A stretch of DNA of 28,933 nucleotides, taken from NCBI GenBank assembly GCA_035446765.1, contig DAOTFU010000010.1, forward strand, positions 1 to 28,933. The letters are read 5' to 3'. Positions 8,132 through 19,094 of the stretch are shown here, piece by piece. The translations under genes were made by a program, and so were the position numbers. The notes beneath the pieces are model-generated. The model made no database searches and had not been told where the DNA came from. It saw nothing but the letters and a program-made list of their open reading frames with translations. The DNA is from JALOAF01 sp035446765 (lineage in GTDB: Bacteria > Patescibacteriota > Gracilibacteria > Absconditabacterales > Absconditicoccaceae). Every line of letters begins with the position of its first letter. Positions within the stretch are counted from its first letter, which is position 1.

Positions 8132-8746
8132 ATGATAGAAAAAATTATTAAAAAGTTAAAATATCAGAATGCTTCTATATGAAGAGTAGAAATTGTAAAT
8201 ATATCTGATACTAAATTTAAAAATCGAAGATACAAGTCAGAATATTTAATTAGAAACGCATTCCCAAAAGATAAATGACGTCATATGGATGTCTTTGAAT
8301 CTATGATAAATGAATCAGTAGGAAACTTTTCAGGTATGAAATGATATAAAGATACAAAGATAATTGATGTAAGAAAATTTAAAGATGATATTCAAAATTA
8401 TTTAAAAAATTGTATTGAAGAATTAGAGCTTACAAATGAATGAATTAAAAAAACATCATGAAATAAGACTACAACTATAAAAATTGCTAATAAAAATTTC
8501 TCTATACAAGATATAACTATTAAAAACTCAATTAAGAATGCTATAGATTTTATTAAACAAAATGAGTCAGATTTGGAGAAGGTGAAAGAAGCAGAGAAGA
8601 AACTTAAAGATTTAGAGAAAGAAATATCAAAAAAAGATACAAAATGGATTACTGTAAAGGATATTTTAAAATATTTTGCAGACTTTTGAAAAGATGTTTT
8701 TTTGACTATATTGCCAATTGTTTTAAAACATTATTGATCTCAATAA
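8132..8746 (+). CDS. Protein of unknown function with C-terminal coiled coil, 204 aa
   Basis: I do not recognise this protein. The first 120 residues are mixed alpha/beta and basic (RRYKSEYLIRNAFPKDKGRH). Residues about 140-172 are strongly heptad-like and charged (LEKVKEAEKKLKDLEKEISKK). The C-terminus holds a short hydrophobic run, DVFLTILPIVLKHYG, which might be an amphipathic or membrane-contacting helix but is short for a transmembrane segment. Eight or more glycines are TGA, so the gene is adapted to this code. It begins 19 bp after the terminator of the DUF2188 gene and ends 10 bp before the stop of the convergent HEPN-like gene. Its position beside a toxin-antitoxin pair and a restriction system suggests an accessory or defence role, by context only. 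Confidence 0.7.
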
Positions 8747-8756
8747 TATAATGATT

Positions 8757-9338
8757 TTATTCATTTATTATATTCTTTTTAATTGTTCAATTAATTCAAA
8801 CTAATTTATTGATATCATTTATGCATTGATAAAATTTACTCACATCTTCTTTTAATTTTTGCTGAACTATTTCCTCTTGTTGAGTTATATTGTTGGAATA
8901 ATATTCTAGATAAAATTTTTCATCATTGATTTTGTATAGTAGCTGTCAATGTGCAAACTTATTTCTTATTTCAATACATTCCTGTATTTTTGTAATTATT
9001 GATTTGTTTGATTCATAAATTTCTTTAGTTTTAGAGCTTAGTTTACACAGCTCTTTATAAATTCTTCGTTTATTACCAAAACCTAAATATGGTGTTTTTA
9101 AAAATAAATTGTTAAATAATTTAGATCACTCGTTTTGTTCATTGAATATAATATATTCGATGTTATTGCTTATAAGATTTTCTATTGATACTGCAATTGA
9201 TAATGCATTTCATCTTATTGTAGAAAAATTATCTATGGATTTAATAAAATCAGTATTTTGGTGTTTTTTAAATTCACTTTGTTTTCATTCCACAAGAATG
9301 GATATTCAATTATTTCAATTCATAAAAAATCTTTCCAT
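8757..9338 (-). CDS. HEPN-like protein with an RNxxxH motif, downstream of the restriction enzyme, 193 aa
   Basis: This is a helical protein whose middle carries IEIRNKFAHG. R125-N-K-F-A-H130 fits the Rx4-6H motif of HEPN domains, many of which are RNases in toxin, abortive-infection and CRISPR systems. The surrounding helices (LSIAVSIENLISNN; TKEIYESNKSIITKIQECI) are compatible with a HEPN four-helix bundle. The overall family was not identified, and an RNKFAH string also occurs in non-catalytic relatives. The gene begins 9 bp after the stop of the type IIG enzyme on the same strand, so it is probably co-transcribed. It may modulate that enzyme or act as a backup. It has several TGA glycines and ends in TAA. 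Confidence 0.6.
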
Positions 9339-9347
9339 ATGTTACTC

Positions 9348-12300
9348 TTACCCATTTAAAATTACTCTTCTTTCTTCCTCACTCAATCCATACAAATCAA
9401 ATACTAAATTATCAATTTTATCATCAATAATTTCAATCTGTTTTGCTATAACTTTTTTATCATCTTCAAATTCTACTTGCCTGAGCTTTTTTTGTGCGAA
9501 AAGCATTTGATCTACAAGTTCTATAAGTTTGTCTTTTTTGCTCTCATCGTAAACTATTGGAATTTCAAGCAAAGGTCATTTGTCTATTTGCAACATCTTT
9601 CATAATAGTTTTCATTTATTTTGCAGCCAAAAAACAACAAGTTTAGAATTTAGTATTCATGTTAAATATTTTAAATTTATCCTATCTGTTTTTATAAAAT
9701 TTAAAGCTCTACTTCAATAATATTCTTCTTCTGTGAAACAAAAAGATGGTATTATCACCCTAGTTCAACAAACTATTTTATCTCAAGGATCAAAAAATTT
9801 CTGATCTCTTTCTCTATGAAGAAAATAATAAGGTTTACTAGGAGTTTTTAACTTTATTCTAGCTTCTTGTAATTCTTTCTTTTTAGGTTCAAAAAAAGAA
9901 TAAATGTTTGGTAAATCTTTAATATTTCTTTCTCAAAAATTATCTTTATGAAGATATATTATATAATTCTTTGAATCTCATTTATTGTATCTTCATACAT
10001 TTGTATAAAACTTCTTTACAAATTTTTTTTCTTCTTTGTTTAAATAATCAACATCATTTATAAGATATTCTTTATCTGGAGCTCACACAATTCATTGTGC
10101 AACTTCTTTTCCTTCTAGTCTAAAATCTCATTTTTCTTTTATTTTTTCAATTATTTTTGCAATTCATGAGCCTACAAACGAAATTTGTTCTCCATTCTTA
10201 TATTCATCTATTGATAATGAAACTTTTTGTTTACTAACCTTATCTTTTATGTTTTCTATTTGAGCGTTATTCAAAATTGAAGATAACTCAATATCTGTTA
10301 TTTTTCAATCTAATATCTTCATATATTCTAAACTATATTTTTTCTCAGGTTTTTTATTTTCCAAAACATAAACCATTGTTTGTATAGAGGCATTTTGGAA
10401 TATCATGAAATCCACAAAATCTACAAAAGTTTTTATTTTACTCTCTTGTGTGATTTTTCCTCTCATTTTTGACGCTCAAGCATTACTAATCCAATTGTTT
10501 GGTGCAATAAATGATTGTAAACCTCATTTTTTTAATATATCCAATCCTTTACAAGCAAATAAATATCGAAAATCCATTTTTCCTTGATAATATTTACTAA
10601 GTTCTGATAATTTTATATAATCAAAAATTTCTTTGTTTGTATATTCTTTTATATACGGTGGATTTCCAATAACTGCATCGAATCCAGATTTACCAATTTT
10701 TTCCAATTCTTCTTTAAACCCTTCGTCTGTTAAGATTTTTACCCCAAATTCTTTTCCTATTTCTTCTCTAAATTTGAATATTCATTTTGTTTTTTCATTA
10801 GATATGAAATATTTGCATTTAGAAATTGTATTTGAAGAATTTATTTCATTTTTTGATATTTTTTGTCATGAATGCCATCAAGAATTTTGTATTAAAAAGT
10901 TTAACATAATCATAAAATCATAGATATGATTATTTGCAACATTTTTTCATCAGATTATATTTAATAATTTATCTTGAATCTCTTTAAATTTATCATTAAT
11001 TCATTCATCGACCATTTGTCAACAAGAAAATCCCCCTCAAGAAAACATATTAATTTCTTGCTCATTAACTCAAATAGAAAAAATATTATTACAATATCAC
11101 CAATTATCTATATTTTTTATGGTTCATCACTTATAAGAAATAATAGGCAAAACTTCTGTAACAAATGAGCTGTATTTTGAATCTTGATAATTTAATCATC
11201 ATACATTCAATTTATATTCTTTTCATTTTTCTATATTAATTTTTGTTCAAACATATCTATCGATAGGAAATGCATAAGTTTCAAATCAATAATCATCTTG
11301 TAATTGTCTTATTCTTGTTTGATTTACATTTCTATCAACAAAAACATTAGAAACAAAGTCTTTTTTTATAATATGTGGAAACTCTTTTTCCCAATCAAAA
11401 GCATTTATCTTTTTAATAGTTTCTTCATCAGGATTTTCTAGATTTTCATAAATACTACTATCTACCAAACTATTTCCACATTTGATATTATCATCAAGAT
11501 TTGGAAGCAATTTTGCATCTATTGTAGAAAAAAGTTGATTTGCAGTCTCTGCAGTTTCTCATTCCAACAATTTTAACAATAACGACAATTTGCTTACAGC
11601 TACAGCTTGACGATCAATATCTACTCCATAAATCATATTTTTTAGAATCTCCTTTTTGTGTGCAAATGATAAATGATACCCATCTTTAAATTGATAAATT
11701 TTTCATTCTTTTGTTGTTTTTTTGATGGTTGTTTCATCTTTTGTATGTTTTTGCAAAAATCGCTCAAGAATATAGTTGTATGTTCATATCAAAAAAGCTC
11801 CACTTCCACAAGCAGGATCTACAATATCCAGTTCTAATGCTTGTTTCGGTGTTTTATTTTTTAATAATTCTCAAACTGTATTTTTTACTATATAATCTAC
11901 GATATATTGTGGAGTATAGAAAACTCATCCAGCCTTTTTCACTTCTGGCTTAAATTCTGTTGTGATAGTTCTTCCGTGTTTTACTATCGTTTTCCCTAGA
12001 AATTTTTCGTAGATATTCCCCAGTATATCAACTCATAACACAGAGAATTCATAAGGACATACAGGATAATACAATGATAACAATATTTTTTTCAAAATTT
12101 TGTCATCTAATTCAAATCTTTTGAAAACTTCTACATTATCAAATAATCCACTACCATATTTTTTATCTGAATCTGCAAAATATTTAATTAAATTTTTCCA
12201 TATTTCTTTTCATTGTCATATTTTCTCTAAAGTTCATGAATTTTCAATCTTTTTATCTTCTGCTATTCTTAGAAAGATTATCTTATCTACGATATTTCCC

Positions 12301-12998
12301 ACAATACTATTCAACCTATTTAAATCCCAGTCTCTTTCTGCTCAATATCTCAAATAGATGTTTTTAGCAAGTGCTTCTCTTCGATCGTCTATCATATTAA
12401 GAAAATCTGTATCTACTGATTGAGTTCATTTCTTTTTTCATTCTTGGACATATTTATCCAGGGCTCATTTCATCACAGCCTCTTTACTCAAAGTATTGTA
12501 TATCCATTCTCGATTTTCTTCGTACTCTTCAAAGTTTAGATATTTAATTCTAGCATATCAAGCTTTGTCTTTTGCGTTTGGTTTTATTCTTGTGTCATAG
12601 ATAGCCAATTCTTCAAAATCTGTTAAAATTCCTATTGGAAGTTTTGCTGTCCAAGAATATCTACGTATTTGATAAGCTGGTTCTATTTCATCTTTGATAT
12701 TTACTGATGGTTTTTTTGCTTCTACAAAAAATATTTTTCTACCTCACAATCTAAAACTATAATCTGGTGCTTTAGTATTTCCCTCTATTTTTAATCTATC
12801 TTCTAATACTACTTCTTTGTATTGCTCTGAATATCAAAATTTATTATTTACGTCCCAGCCTAATAGTTCAAAAAACTTATCTATAAATTGTTGTCTAGTA
12901 TTAGTTTCATTAAAATTTCAAGACTTATAGTCTTTGAGATTATAGCGAAATTGATCTACCATATCTTTCAATTTTTTCTTACTTTCTACAAAGTTCAT
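9348..12998 (-). CDS. Type IIG restriction-modification enzyme (fused nuclease and adenine-N6 methyltransferase), 1216 aa
   Basis: One polypeptide carries both activities. Near the N-terminus lies a PD-(D/E)xK nuclease: D79 in PDYSF and E93-A-K95 in FFVEAKKP. A helical linker leads to the methyltransferase: GVFYTPQYIVDYIV, SAM motif I DPACGSGAFLIG (about 394-405), YGVDIDRQAVAVSKLSL, and catalytic motif IV NPPY at 779-782. Target recognition is expected in the remaining 430 residues (ILNSKLVVFWLQNKG is typical of this region). The family would be Eco57I/LlaGI-like. Motifs I and IV are about 385 residues apart; the unrecognised stretch from about 548 to 770 looks like an inserted domain. The gene is rich in TGA glycines and intact. 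A HEPN-like gene follows in the same direction. No strong ribosome-binding site is seen. Confidence 0.9.
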
Positions 12999-13028
12999 AG
13001 CATTGTTAAAAAATAAAATATTGATTTC

Positions 13029-14564
13029 CTACAAAATCTTCAATATATCATCAATGATTTCTCTATTGTTTTGAAGTTTTGGAATCTTGGATTGTCACAT
13101 GACTTTATTTTTCTTTTCTAGCCATTTTTGGAAAGTTCATTTTTTGACTGCATGGATTTTGAGTTTGTTGAGAGTGTGATTATAATTTCTCTCATCATAA
13201 TAGTTTGAGAAAGCTTTTTGGAGTTCTATGTCCAGTATATCTTCAAACTCTTGTATATTTTTTGGAGTTTTGTTAAATTCTATGATTCGTTCGTAAGATC
13301 ATTTTTCAGTTCATTTTGGAGCTATGGGTCAGACTGTGTAATCTACCACGATAGTCCCCGTCTGTCTAGAAGCTTCCATGATAGCTTTTTCTGTATATTC
13401 TACTGTAGTTCATTCCCCCACTACATCTATATAGTATTTTGTCCTACCTGTAATTTTAATTTTGTAGAAAGGTTCTGTCTCTGTAAATTTTACTGTATCT
13501 CATATCACATATCTTCGTAGTCAAGCATTGGTAGTGATGAGTAATACATACTCTCTATTTTTTTCTACATTTTTGAGAGTGAGTACTTGTGGATTTTCTT
13601 TCCCAAACTCCTCTACTGGTATGAATTCGTAAAATGTTCCATTGTCTGTGAGGAGAAGCATATCATCTGCATCATTTTGATTTTGTATGGCGAAGAATCA
13701 CTCTGATGCATTGTAGCTTTGTCGATATTTAAATTTTGGATCTGGAAAAAGAGCCTTGAGACTATCTCTGTATAGATCTACAGCCATTCCTCATCCCAAA
13801 AATACTTCAAAATTTGGTCGTACTTGATGGATATTTTCTTTGCCTGTCTCTTCTAGTACCTTGTACAAAAATTGTGTACACCAAGATGGTTGACCCGTGA
13901 TTCATGTGATGTTTTCATTGATTGTTTCTTCCATGATTTTTTCAGATTTTTCTTCTCGTTGGTTGATGAAAGATGTTTGAGATCTTGGTTTTTTAAATAT
14001 TCTAGCTATCCAAGGAGTTTTCTTTTGTATTATAGCTGTGATATATCATACATTGTCTTTTTGTGTGTATGGGTTTTTGACAAAAGTTCATCCAATCACT
14101 ACAGTCTTACCTGTAAAGAGTTTGGTCTTTGGATTGGCTTTGCAATATCGAGCTATGAGTTTTTCTCATCATCTGAGTTGTGATGTCCTGAGGTGTTCGT
14201 GTGTGAGGGGGATGTATTTTCCCTTGTCTCAAGTAGTACCAGAAGATACTGCAAAAAGTGGTATCCTACCTGGATAAGATATATGTTTTTCTCATCTGAG
14301 CATATATTCTATTCGTGGTTGAAATTCTTTGTAGGTAAATATTGGTACTAATTCTTGGAAGTCTTGTATACTTTTTATATTTTTAAATCCATATTTTTCT
14401 CCAAATACTGTCTTCTTACATCTACGGATTAGGTCAAACAAAAATTCTTCTTGATGTTTGAGTGATTCTCTCTTGGATCCTTGTCTAATTTTAAAAATAT
14501 TTTTGGCTATTTTATTTACCATTAGTCTTGGAAATTTCACGTTTTTTTTGTCATTGTTGAACAT
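13029..14564 (-). CDS. GH3-family acyl-acid-amido synthetase-like protein, about 511 aa
   Basis: This matches the GH3 family of the adenylating (ANL) superfamily, which in plants joins amino acids to hormone acids. The N-terminal part has HQEEFLFDLIRRCKKTVFGEKYGF. The ATP-binding motif reads AVSSGTTGGKGKYIPLT. Later come YNASEGFFAIQ and NREYVLLITTNAGLRRYVIG, both typical of GH3. Bacterial members exist in Bacteroidetes and other groups, but their substrates are largely unknown, so the reaction here is undetermined. Length is close to the family norm. I chose the ATG at 14564; a TTG at 14588 is in frame and would add eight residues. The gene ends in TAG, 30 bp before the start of the type IIG gene on the same strand, so the restriction gene may be read from here. 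Confidence 0.87.
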
Positions 14565-14653
14565 GTATTTCAATTTACGATTAAACAATTTATAATTAAG
14601 AATTGTTGCTTCAATTTCAAGTGAATGCGTTTTTTCAAAATTTCTCTTTATTT

Positions 14654-14681
14654 TTGTGGCTTAATTGTTAAATCATAATAT
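14654..14681 (+). promoter_or_regulatory. Putative pheT promoter
   Basis: TTGTGG, a 16-bp spacer and TAATAT lie about 30 bp upstream of the pheT ATG. The pheT start also has a ribosome-binding site, AAAGGA (14701-14706). Confidence 0.35.
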
Positions 14682-14711
14682 AGATTTGTTTTTTAGATTT
14701 AAAGGAAAAAA

Positions 14712-17201
14712 ATGAAGTATTCTCAAAGCTTATTGAAAAAATTTATATCTATTGATGATAGTTTGCCAAATATTGCAGATAAATTTACTTTGAAGACTGT
14801 AGAAGTAGAAGAGATTATATCTAGAAAAATTGATCCAAATATTGTAGTATGAAAAGTAAAATCTGTAGAAAAACATCCAGATGCAGACAAATTGAATGTG
14901 TGTATGGTGGACTGTGGAGATAAGTGAGAATTTCAAATAATCTGTGGAGGTACAAATGTAGAGGTATGAATATATGTACCAACTGCTTTGGCTTGAACTT
15001 TTTTTGAGAAAGCTTGAATGAAGATTGAAGCTAGGAAGATGAGATGAATAGAATCAAATGGTATGATCTGTAGCAAAGCTGAATTGGAGATACAAGAAGA
15101 TCTAGATACTCACTGGATATGGAATATGTCCAATGATCTGGATGATTTGACTGATAATGATTTGTGAATTTCTTTGGTAGCAAAATATCCTTGGTTGGAG
15201 TCTAGTGTAATAGATGTGGACAACAAATGATTGACCAATAGACCAGATCTTACTGGACATTTTGGTATGGCTATAGAATTAAATAGTATGTATGAAAATT
15301 CAAAGATATCTTATAGTAAGGTGAGCGAATATTTTGATACTTTTAAAAATACTAGCATAGTTGATCTTTTGGATTCCAAAGAAAATACCAAGATTTGATT
15401 GAAGTCTGAGACAGAAAATCTCAATACTTATATACTGATGGAGTTAAACAATGTGCAAGTAAATCCATCTACATTTTTTGCTAGGATGCAAATGTTGGAT
15501 CTAGGAAGTAAACCAATAAACAATTGGGTAGACTTTTCAAATTTGTTTATGAATATTACTGGTCAGCCCATTCATTTTTTTGATGCAGACAAAGTCAGTG
15601 GAAATGTAATCATTAGACAAGCCAAAAAATGAGAAAAATTTGTAGATCTTTTTGAAAAAGAACATGAATTGTTGGAATCTGATATGGTGATAGCTGATGA
15701 TGACAAAATATTGGCTTTGGCATGAGCTGTGTGATGATTGGATTCTTGAGTGACAGATAATACCAAAAATATATTGGTAGAGATAGCCAATTTTGATCCA
15801 GTATGTGTTAGAAAGACTGGAGTAAGGTTGTGACTAAGGACAGATGCAGAATTGAGATATGAAAAAAACATAAATCCTGTATTTAGTCTGTATGTATTTT
15901 TGTTATTTTTGGATTTACTAGATTTTTACAAAAAAGATTTGTGAAAATTTGAGATTGGATGATTGAGTTATACAAAAAATATGGAAAATATATGATATGT
16001 ACAAAACAATATTGAGTTGGATTTTGCACATATGGAAAAATTTATCTTTGGAAAAGATAAAGAGTGATTTGCACAAGAGGCAAAAAAGATATTGGAATGA
16101 TTGTGATTTACTGTAGAGGGAGCATCGGTTTGAATACCATTTTGGAGATCTCCAGATGATATAAATATACCAGAAGATGTGTATGAAGAAGTGGCGAGAA
16201 TGTATGGTTATGAAAACATAGAAGCTATGCCACTTAGCTCTGTAGTAGAATTGCCAAAGACATCTCCACTTGTAAATTTAATCAGAAAGGTAGAAGAAGT
16301 ATGTGTGAGAAATTACAAATTTGATCAAGTGGAATCTTATCCACGAGTTTGAGGTAAAAATCTAGAATTGTTTGGAGTAGATTTTGATACTATGTATAAG
16401 TTGAAAAATCCAATAGATACAGACAAGCCTTGGATGAGAGATGATTTGGATTATGTATTGATAGAATATGTGAGCAAAAATAGCAAATTCTTTGAAGATT
16501 TTAAGATATTTGATATTGGTAGGATTTGGTCAAAAGATTTTGCAAATCAAGTAGAATCAAAGTTTGCAGATGAATTTGTAGGAGAAAAATTACAATTTTC
16601 TGCTATGTATTATCACAAATCAAATAAATGACGAGAAAGCGACAATTTGTTGATAGCCAAATGAGAATTGGAAGACATGCTTTGTAATTTTGGATTGAAA
16701 GGATCTTTATCTTACGAATCTACTGACCAAAAAGAATACCATCCAAAAAAACAAGGAAATATATCGTATTGAGAAGAAGTGATTTGATTTGTATGAGCTG
16801 TGCATCCATTGGTACTCAAAGAAAATAAATTATCAGAAAATGCTGATTTGGTCTATATTTCTTTGGATCTACAAAAAATATCAGATTTGATACAAAAAGT
16901 AGAATTTAAACCAGAATGATATGAGACTTTGCAAGATCAGATAGTGTGGAGAGATCTTTGTTTTGTGATAGATCAGGACAAGGATTTTGATATTGTATTG
17001 GATACAGCAAAAAATGTCCAATGAGTATCGGATCTAGAAGTATTTGATCTGTACAAATGAGACAACTTACCAGAAGGTAAAAAGTCTGTAGCATTCAAGA
17101 TTAAAATCAAGTGAGAAAATATGCAAACTGAGCAAATAAATGAAGTAATGAACTCAGTGATCAAAAAAGTAGAAAGTATTTGAGCAAAACTCAGAGATTA
17201 A
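14712..17201 (+). CDS. pheT: Phenylalanine-tRNA ligase beta subunit, 829 aa
   Basis: This is the beta chain of the alpha2-beta2 enzyme that charges tRNA-Phe and edits mis-charged Tyr-tRNA. Domains in order: an N-terminal segment; an EMAP-II-like tRNA-binding OB fold (about 42-150, VGKVKSVEKHPDADKLNVC); the first half of B5/B1 linker with NRPDLTGHFGMAIELN (about 176-191); the B3/B4 editing domain (about 210-390, ending LGLRTDAELRYEKNINP); B5 (about 435-505, WRSPDDINIPEDVYEEVAR); the catalytic-like core; and the C-terminal FDX-ACB anticodon-binding domain (about 735-829). Length is normal. Under the standard code it would be cut into dozens of fragments. pheS is not adjacent, unlike the common pheST operon. 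The start has an AAAGGA ribosome-binding site. The gene converges with the next one, leaving 4 bp. Confidence 0.97.
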
Positions 17202-17205
17202 TTAT

Positions 17206-17940
17206 TTAATAATCATTTAGATCTCGTAATTGACAATAAAAAGTGTCATAAGTTCATTTTTTTATTACTCAATCGTCGTGCAAAAATAATAGAGATTTTT
17301 CAAATTGTATTTTATTGTGTTGTCTGATTCGCATTATTTTTTTTGGATCATTGTTAGTTTCTTCTATAGTGATATCATGAAGATCTCATATCATGATATC
17401 TAACATACCACCTTTACAATTGTATGTATAAAAAAAAGAATCATCAAAAATTTTGATACCAGCATTAGAAAGTTTTTCTATCATTTCTTTAGCTGTATCT
17501 ATGAAAGTGTTTAAATTACTTATGTCCCTGTGATGTAATCATCAGATTTCTTTTATGATTATATCTTTTGCTTTAGATGAATTATTTCAGCTAATACAAA
17601 ATTTATCTTTATAATTTCAGATAAATGGAGCTACTAATATTTGTTGTTCTTTGTTTATTCGTATGTTTGAATATGTTGGTATATTATTTTCTTTTAATTT
17701 CTTGAATATTTCCATTTGGTGTTGGACAGTTTTAGAGGTTTCTATGTTATCCAATAGATCTTTACGAATTTCTTTAATACATAAAGACTGATTTTCATCA
17801 ACATTACTTAAAGTTCATTTTAACATTTCATATATTTTACATGTATTGTTTCCGGATAATCATTCTACTTTTTCTTTTTTCTCTATTGTGATATGCTGTA
17901 TTTCTCAGTTTTCATCTTCTAGTAGATACTTCTCCATCAT
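17206..17940 (-). CDS. Protein of unknown function, 244 aa
   Basis: I do not recognise this soluble-looking protein. It has an acidic N-terminus (MMEKYLLEDENGEIQHITIEKKEK), a helical middle (LLDNIETSKTVQHQMEIFKKLKENN), a strand-rich segment (YSNIRIN, QQILVAPFIGNYKDKFCIS), and then GGMLDIMIGDLHDITIEETN. The ordering of a helix-rich N-half and an IGDLHD-like motif faintly recalls protein-kinase-like folds, but the evidence is too thin for a call. There is no signal peptide or membrane segment. At least eight glycines are TGA. It ends 4 bp from the convergent pheT stop. Two adjacent ATG codons are available; I took the first. A purine-poor leader gives no clear ribosome-binding site. rnhB lies just beyond its start, on the same strand. 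Confidence 0.7.
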
Positions 17941-17996
17941 TATTATATTATATAAATTAATTGTTATTATATACATTATTTATTTTAAGTCAATAT

Positions 17997-18593
17997 TTAC
18001 TGTTTAATTCTTCTAAGAAAAAGCTGTCTGTGTATTTCACAGGGTCAGTATTTTTTGATATTTTGGATGTGTTCTTTGGTACCATATCATTTATGTTTTG
18101 CAAAATTGTATTGTGGGTATTTTTTGTGTATTTTATTGACCATTTCTTTGTCTCTTTGGGTCTTAGCTATGATAGAGGCTATGGAAATATTTTTGTTTTT
18201 CTGGTCTCATTTGACTATGGTGGTAAGCCTACTTTCTAGATCTTTTTCTAGTCAAAATGTCTGTTTTCCATCTATTATTATTTCTATCTTGGATAGATCT
18301 AGGTTGTGTGTTTTCGCCAATTTTTTGATTCATTTTTTGATGGCTTGATTGATGGATTTTGTGAGTCCATATTTATCGATATTTTTTGGAGAACTTTTGG
18401 AGATTGTATAATCCAAAAATCACCTTTCTTTTAATTTAATTACTTTTTCCATTAGTGTGTTTCTCTGTTTTTCAGATATTTTTTTGCTATCTTGAAAATC
18501 TTTTTTGACAAAATTTTTGATAGGAAAAACAATTGCTACATATAGTGGTCATGCCAATGGTCCTCTACCAGCCTCGTCTATGTAAAGTTTCAT
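17997..18593 (-). CDS. rnhB: Ribonuclease HII, 198 aa
   Basis: RNase HII removes ribonucleotides misincorporated into DNA and RNA from RNA-DNA hybrids. The N-terminus YIDEAGRGPLAGPLYVAI carries the catalytic pair D6-E7. Further acidic residues are D108 in IIIDGKQ and D130 in VKGDQKN. The C-terminal signature is KYPQYNFAKHKGYGTKEHI followed by YGPCEIHR. The length is standard. Glycines in HKGYG, KYG and VKG are TGA. The gene lies upstream of the unknown 244-aa gene, 56 bp away on the same strand, so the two may share a transcript. The ATG directly precedes the conserved strand, as in other family members. Confidence 0.96.
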
Positions 18594-18716
18594 ATTTATG
18601 ATTTTTTTGTAAACTTTGTTAGTATATTTTTTGAATTAGAAAAATCAATTTATTAAAAAGTCTTGATTTTGTATTGTGAGTTTCTATTTTTATTTATTAG
18701 AAACCTTTAAAAATAG

Positions 18717-18977
18717 ATGCTTATGTTTTATTGTCTTATTTTGGCATCTGTATTGTCTCTAATGACTCCCGATAGTAATGTTATTGAGATAAGGACTTCT
18801 GACTTTTATGATCTTATTCATGATGTTTATTTGGATTCTTGGTTAGTTTTAGAAGAAAACTCTTCTATAATAAGTCGTAAAAAGTTTAAGTTTTTAATTT
18901 CTTTATCTATTGCCAGGGAGGTAACCAACAGTATTTCTTTTGGTTATAGTTATAAGGAGGGAAATGATGCTGGCTAG
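18717..18977 (+). CDS. Possible small protein of unknown function, 86 aa
   Basis: This open frame lies in a gap between two minus-strand genes, with its own terminator downstream. The product would have a hydrophobic N-terminus (MLMFYCLILASVLSLM, possibly a signal or anchor) and a polar remainder with SSIISRKKFKFLISLSIARE. No similarity is recognised. It contains no TGA; its three glycines are GGT, GGA and GGC, unlike most genes here. There is no Shine-Dalgarno before its ATG, but a very strong one (AAGGAGG, 18954-18960) lies inside its 3' end, in front of a 16-codon frame. The transcribed unit is therefore more credible than this particular protein. A TTGATT-N16-TATTTT promoter-like pair lies at about 18663-18690. 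Confidence 0.35.
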   Translation: MLMFYCLILASVLSLMTPDSNVIEIRTSDFYDLIHDVYLDSWLVLEENSSIISRKKFKFLISLSIAREVTNSISFGYSYKEGNDAG

Positions 18978-19014
18978 CTTTGGGGTTTTATCTTACCCCC
19001 TAAAAAAAAGATAG
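18964..19014 (+). CDS. Possible 16-residue peptide behind a strong Shine-Dalgarno
   Basis: AAGGAGG at 18954-18960 is spaced 3 bp from ATG ATG. The frame reads MMLASFGVLSYPLKKR and stops at TAG. It overlaps the end of the 86-aa frame. It may be a real small peptide, or the purine-rich stretch may serve in an RNA without translation. A GGGG...CCCC hairpin lies within it (18981-18999). Confidence 0.3.
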   Translation: MMLASFGVLSYPLKKR

Positions 19015-19035
19015 TTATTTTTGAAAAAGAGCGAC

Positions 19036-19067
19036 AAAAAAGTCCGCGTGATTCATGCGGACTTTTT
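19036..19067. terminator. Bidirectional rho-independent terminator
   Basis: AAAAAAGTCCGC and GCGGACTTTTT form a perfect stem around a 9-nt loop, with A and T runs on both sides. It can therefore end transcripts from the plus strand (18717 unit) and from pilB on the minus strand, whose stop lies 28 bp away. Confidence 0.9.
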
Positions 19068-19094
19068 ATTATTTTATTATAATTATTTTTTGTG

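Noticed and set aside
9109..9510. 133-codon plus-strand open frame
   Set aside because: Antisense to the HEPN-like gene and the end of the type IIG gene; low-complexity Ser/Leu/Phe-rich product typical of shadow frames.
14712..17201. pheT as a pseudogene with many stops
   Set aside because: All interruptions are TGA, none TAA or TAG, and they align with glycine positions. The 829-aa product is complete.
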